This document shows, one piece after another, positions 4,891-6,528 of a stretch of 6,528 bases of DNA. The DNA is from Candidatus Eiseniibacteriota bacterium (GTDB taxonomy: Bacteria > Eisenbacteria > RBG-16-71-46). The stretch is taken from positions 1 to 6,528 of the forward strand of contig VBOS01000016.1 in the NCBI GenBank assembly GCA_005893185.1, read 5' to 3'. Each line of letters begins with the position of its first letter. Position 1 is the stretch's first letter. Both the position numbers and the translations under genes were made by a program. Below the pieces are notes generated by a model that was not told where the DNA came from, did not search any database, and worked only from the letters and a program-made list of their open reading frames with translations.

Positions 4891-4900
4891 GCACGTAGCC
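4883..4900 (-). other. Frameshift site joining the glycosyltransferase/membrane frame to the CPBP catalytic frame
   Basis: Minus-strand codons read GGC TAC GTG (4900-4892) in the upstream frame, and GCC ACG CTC GAC (4890-4879) in the downstream frame. Skipping one base, for example 4891, yields a continuous GYVATLD. Past this point the upstream frame stays open to 3191 but becomes Arg/Ala-rich and runs antisense to the hydrolase gene, so it is not a protein. No homopolymer or classical slippery heptamer is visible here. Confidence 0.75.
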
Positions 4901-6528
4901 GAGGAGCCCGCTGCCCAGCGAGAGCTGCTCGATGAGGCTCTGGCTCTCGCCCGCCAGGACGTCGCGCAGCGCGAACCATCCCGGGATCGCGAGCAGCAGC
5001 CCGGCGAGCACGAGCTGGGCCGAGAGTCTCAGGCTGCGTGACGGCGGGTCGGCGCCCAGCAGCAGGCGGGCGAGCCCATCCGCCACCGGCTGGAGCCCGC
5101 CGGCGAGGCACGCAGCTGCGCTCGCGCACGCGAAGCCGAGCAGGATCGACTTCAATCCGATCCCGAGATCCGCGTTGAAGATCAGGACCGCGATCCCCGC
5201 GAAGACCGCGGCGGTCGCGACCGGGACGACCCACGCGAGCGCCCGGTAGAGGCCCGCCCAGCGCGGCTCGAGATCCGCGGCCTGTGCGGCCACGAACAGC
5301 CCGGACATCGCGACCAGGAGCGCCAGTTCCTGCTCGCCGAACAGGACGCCGCCGCCGCCGAAGACGGCGAGCGCGAGGAGCCAGAAGACCAGGCCGGTCT
5401 CCGCCGGCCAGGAGGGAGCGCCGGGCGCGCGCCCCGGCGCATGCGAGGTCCCGGTTTCGCGGGCCGTGCGCGGGCGTGCGAGCACGCCATCGATCACGCC
5501 GCGCACGCTCGCAGCCCCCACCTCGATGTCGAACTCGAGCTGTGCGCGCTCGCGCACGTGCGCGGCGATGCCCGCGCGCAGCGGCTCGTCGTCCAGCAAC
5601 CGGTGGATGCGGTCGGCGAGCAGGGCGGAATCGCGCGGCGGAACGAGGAAGCCGTCCTCGCCGTCGCGCACCAGGTCGGGGATTGCGCCGACGGCGGTCA
5701 GCACCATGGGCAGCCCGGCCGCCATCGCCTCCGGGATCACGAGCGGGAACGCCTCGGTCCGTGACGCCGACACGAACACGCTCGAGCACGCGTAGGCCAC
5801 CGCCTTCTCCGGGGCGTCGAGCGCGCCGAGAAAGCTCACGCGCTCCGCGAGCCCGCGCTCCGCGACGGCGGCGCGCAGGATCGACTCCTGTGCCTCGTTC
5901 TCGGCGAGGCCGCACAGCAGGAAGCGCGCCTCGGGATGGCGCTCGATCACCGCCGGCATCGCCTCGATCAGGTCCCAGATGCCCTTCGGCTTGGAGAGGC
6001 GGCCGACGTACAGCACGCCGCGCTCGCCGGGCTTGAGCCACGGGTTGGGCTTCCCGGCCGCGGCCCGATAAAGCGCGACGTCCGCGACGTTGGGCGCCCA
6101 CGCCACGTCCTCTCGCCCCCACGCCGCCGCGAAGCGGTCGCGATAGCCCGGGGCCACCACGATGACGCGATCCGCAGCTGCCATCATCACGCGCCCGAAG
6201 AAGCGCCCCGCGGGCGTCAGCGTCGACGGGAAGCGCGTGTGGAGCGTGCCGTGATAGTGGCAGACGACGCGCGCGCCGAACATGCGCGCCGCGAGCATGA
6301 ACAACCAATCACGCGGGAACGACAGCGAGCCCGATGCGTGGACCACGACCACCTCGGGCCGCACCTGGAACAGCGCGGGCACGAGCCGGCCGATGTCGCG
6401 CGCGAGGTAGAGCGGCGTGCGCCACGATGGCTTCTCGACGGCCCAGCGCAGCGTGCGCTTCGATGTGTCCACGACGTGCAGGTCGTAGTCGCGCGCGAGG
6501 CTCGAGTGGACCAGCATTTCGAGCAGGA
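4892..6528 (-). CDS. GT4-like glycosyltransferase fused to the N-terminal membrane half of a CPBP protease (5' end outside the window)
   Basis: Numbering starts at the first in-window Met (6517); the frame is open to the window edge (LLEMLVHSS) and some 20 or more N-terminal residues are probably missing. Residues 1-345 are a GT-B fold glycosyltransferase of the GT4 type, which transfers a sugar from an activated donor, usually for lipid-linked, capsule or exopolysaccharide building. The acceptor domain includes HYHGTLHTRFPS (87-98). The donor domain starts at VLYVGRLSKPKGIWDLIEAM (168-187) and contains the E-x7-E motif, Glu255 to Glu263, in EAFPLVIPEAMAAGLP. A Pro/Ala/Gly-rich linker (346-373) leads without a stop into about five hydrophobic helices (near 376-391, 397-412, 422-447, 452-475 and 498-517). 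These helices then join the CPBP catalytic part. A separate start for the membrane part is not obvious, although a GTG lies in the linker at codon 345. The donor, acceptor and pathway are unknown. Confidence 0.85.
5418..5440. repeat. Inverted repeat inside the glycosyltransferase-CPBP linker
   Basis: GCGCCGGG (5418-5425) and CCCGGCGC (5433-5440) form an 8-bp stem with a 7-nt loop. It encodes part of the Pro/Ala/Gly linker between the two domains. It may be a relic of an intergenic hairpin, or simply a by-product of GC-rich linker codons. Confidence 0.3.

Noticed and set aside
4683..6308. 541-codon minus-strand ORF within the glycosyltransferase region
   Set aside because: It is an alternate-frame shadow of the glycosyltransferase, Arg/Gly/Ala-rich, with no recognisable motif.
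1..6528. CRISPR array, tRNA genes, insertion sequences or toxin-antitoxin pairs
   Set aside because: Reading both strands, I found no spaced direct repeats, no tRNA-like cloverleaf, no transposase or terminal inverted repeats, and no small overlapping gene pair resembling a toxin-antitoxin module.

Overview
The window is very GC-rich throughout, and its genes carry strong G/C bias at third codon positions, which produces long spurious ORFs on the opposite strands. It reads as chromosomal DNA of a free-living, oxygen-exposed, high-GC bacterium. The mix of families (a divergent Fe/Mn superoxide dismutase, an AhpD-like peroxidase, a stand-alone Lon N-terminal domain protein, and a possible HNH-endonuclease tail at the left edge) would suit an uncultured soil or sediment lineage such as Candidatus Eisenbacteria or a deltaproteobacterial relative. 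That placement is an impression from family flavour, not a measurement. I see no tRNA, rRNA, CRISPR array, insertion sequence or phage gene.

Layout. Positions 1-244 (+) hold the 3' end of an unidentified gene. An AhpD/carboxymuconolactone-decarboxylase-type peroxidase (334-921, -) follows, transcribed leftward. A 187-bp divergent intergenic region separates it from a small membrane-anchored cysteine-rich protein (1109-1582, +). That region has a good sigma-70-type promoter for the peroxidase and a weaker one for the cysteine protein, placed so that the latter's mRNA would be nearly leaderless. Next come a divergent Fe/Mn superoxide dismutase (1730-2344, +) with its own promoter and ribosome binding site, a BCP-type peroxiredoxin (2421-2900, +), and a Lon substrate-binding-domain protein (2905-3582, +). 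A UPF0173 metallo-beta-lactamase-fold hydrolase (3713-4432, +) has its own candidate promoter. An 11-bp inverted repeat spanning both stop codons separates it from the convergent last gene.

The right third (4453 to beyond 6528, -) is one long reading unit. It starts outside the window as a GT4-like glycosyltransferase, continues without a stop into a multi-pass membrane domain, and, after a single-base frame change near 4891, ends as the catalytic half of a CPBP (CAAX/Abi-type) intramembrane metalloprotease. If the frame change is a sequencing error, this is a glycosyltransferase-CPBP fusion of at least about 690 residues. If it is real, the protease half is broken or needs frameshifting.

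Functional theme. Three neighbouring genes form a peroxide/superoxide defence set: superoxide dismutase makes H2O2, and BCP and the AhpD-like enzyme can reduce hydroperoxides. The cysteine-rich membrane protein lies between them and is the least understood gene here. The Lon-domain protein is probably translationally coupled to BCP. The hydrolase and the glycosyltransferase/CPBP gene look functionally separate. I did not find a clear, wholly new multi-gene system; the most unusual object is the glycosyltransferase-CPBP fusion.
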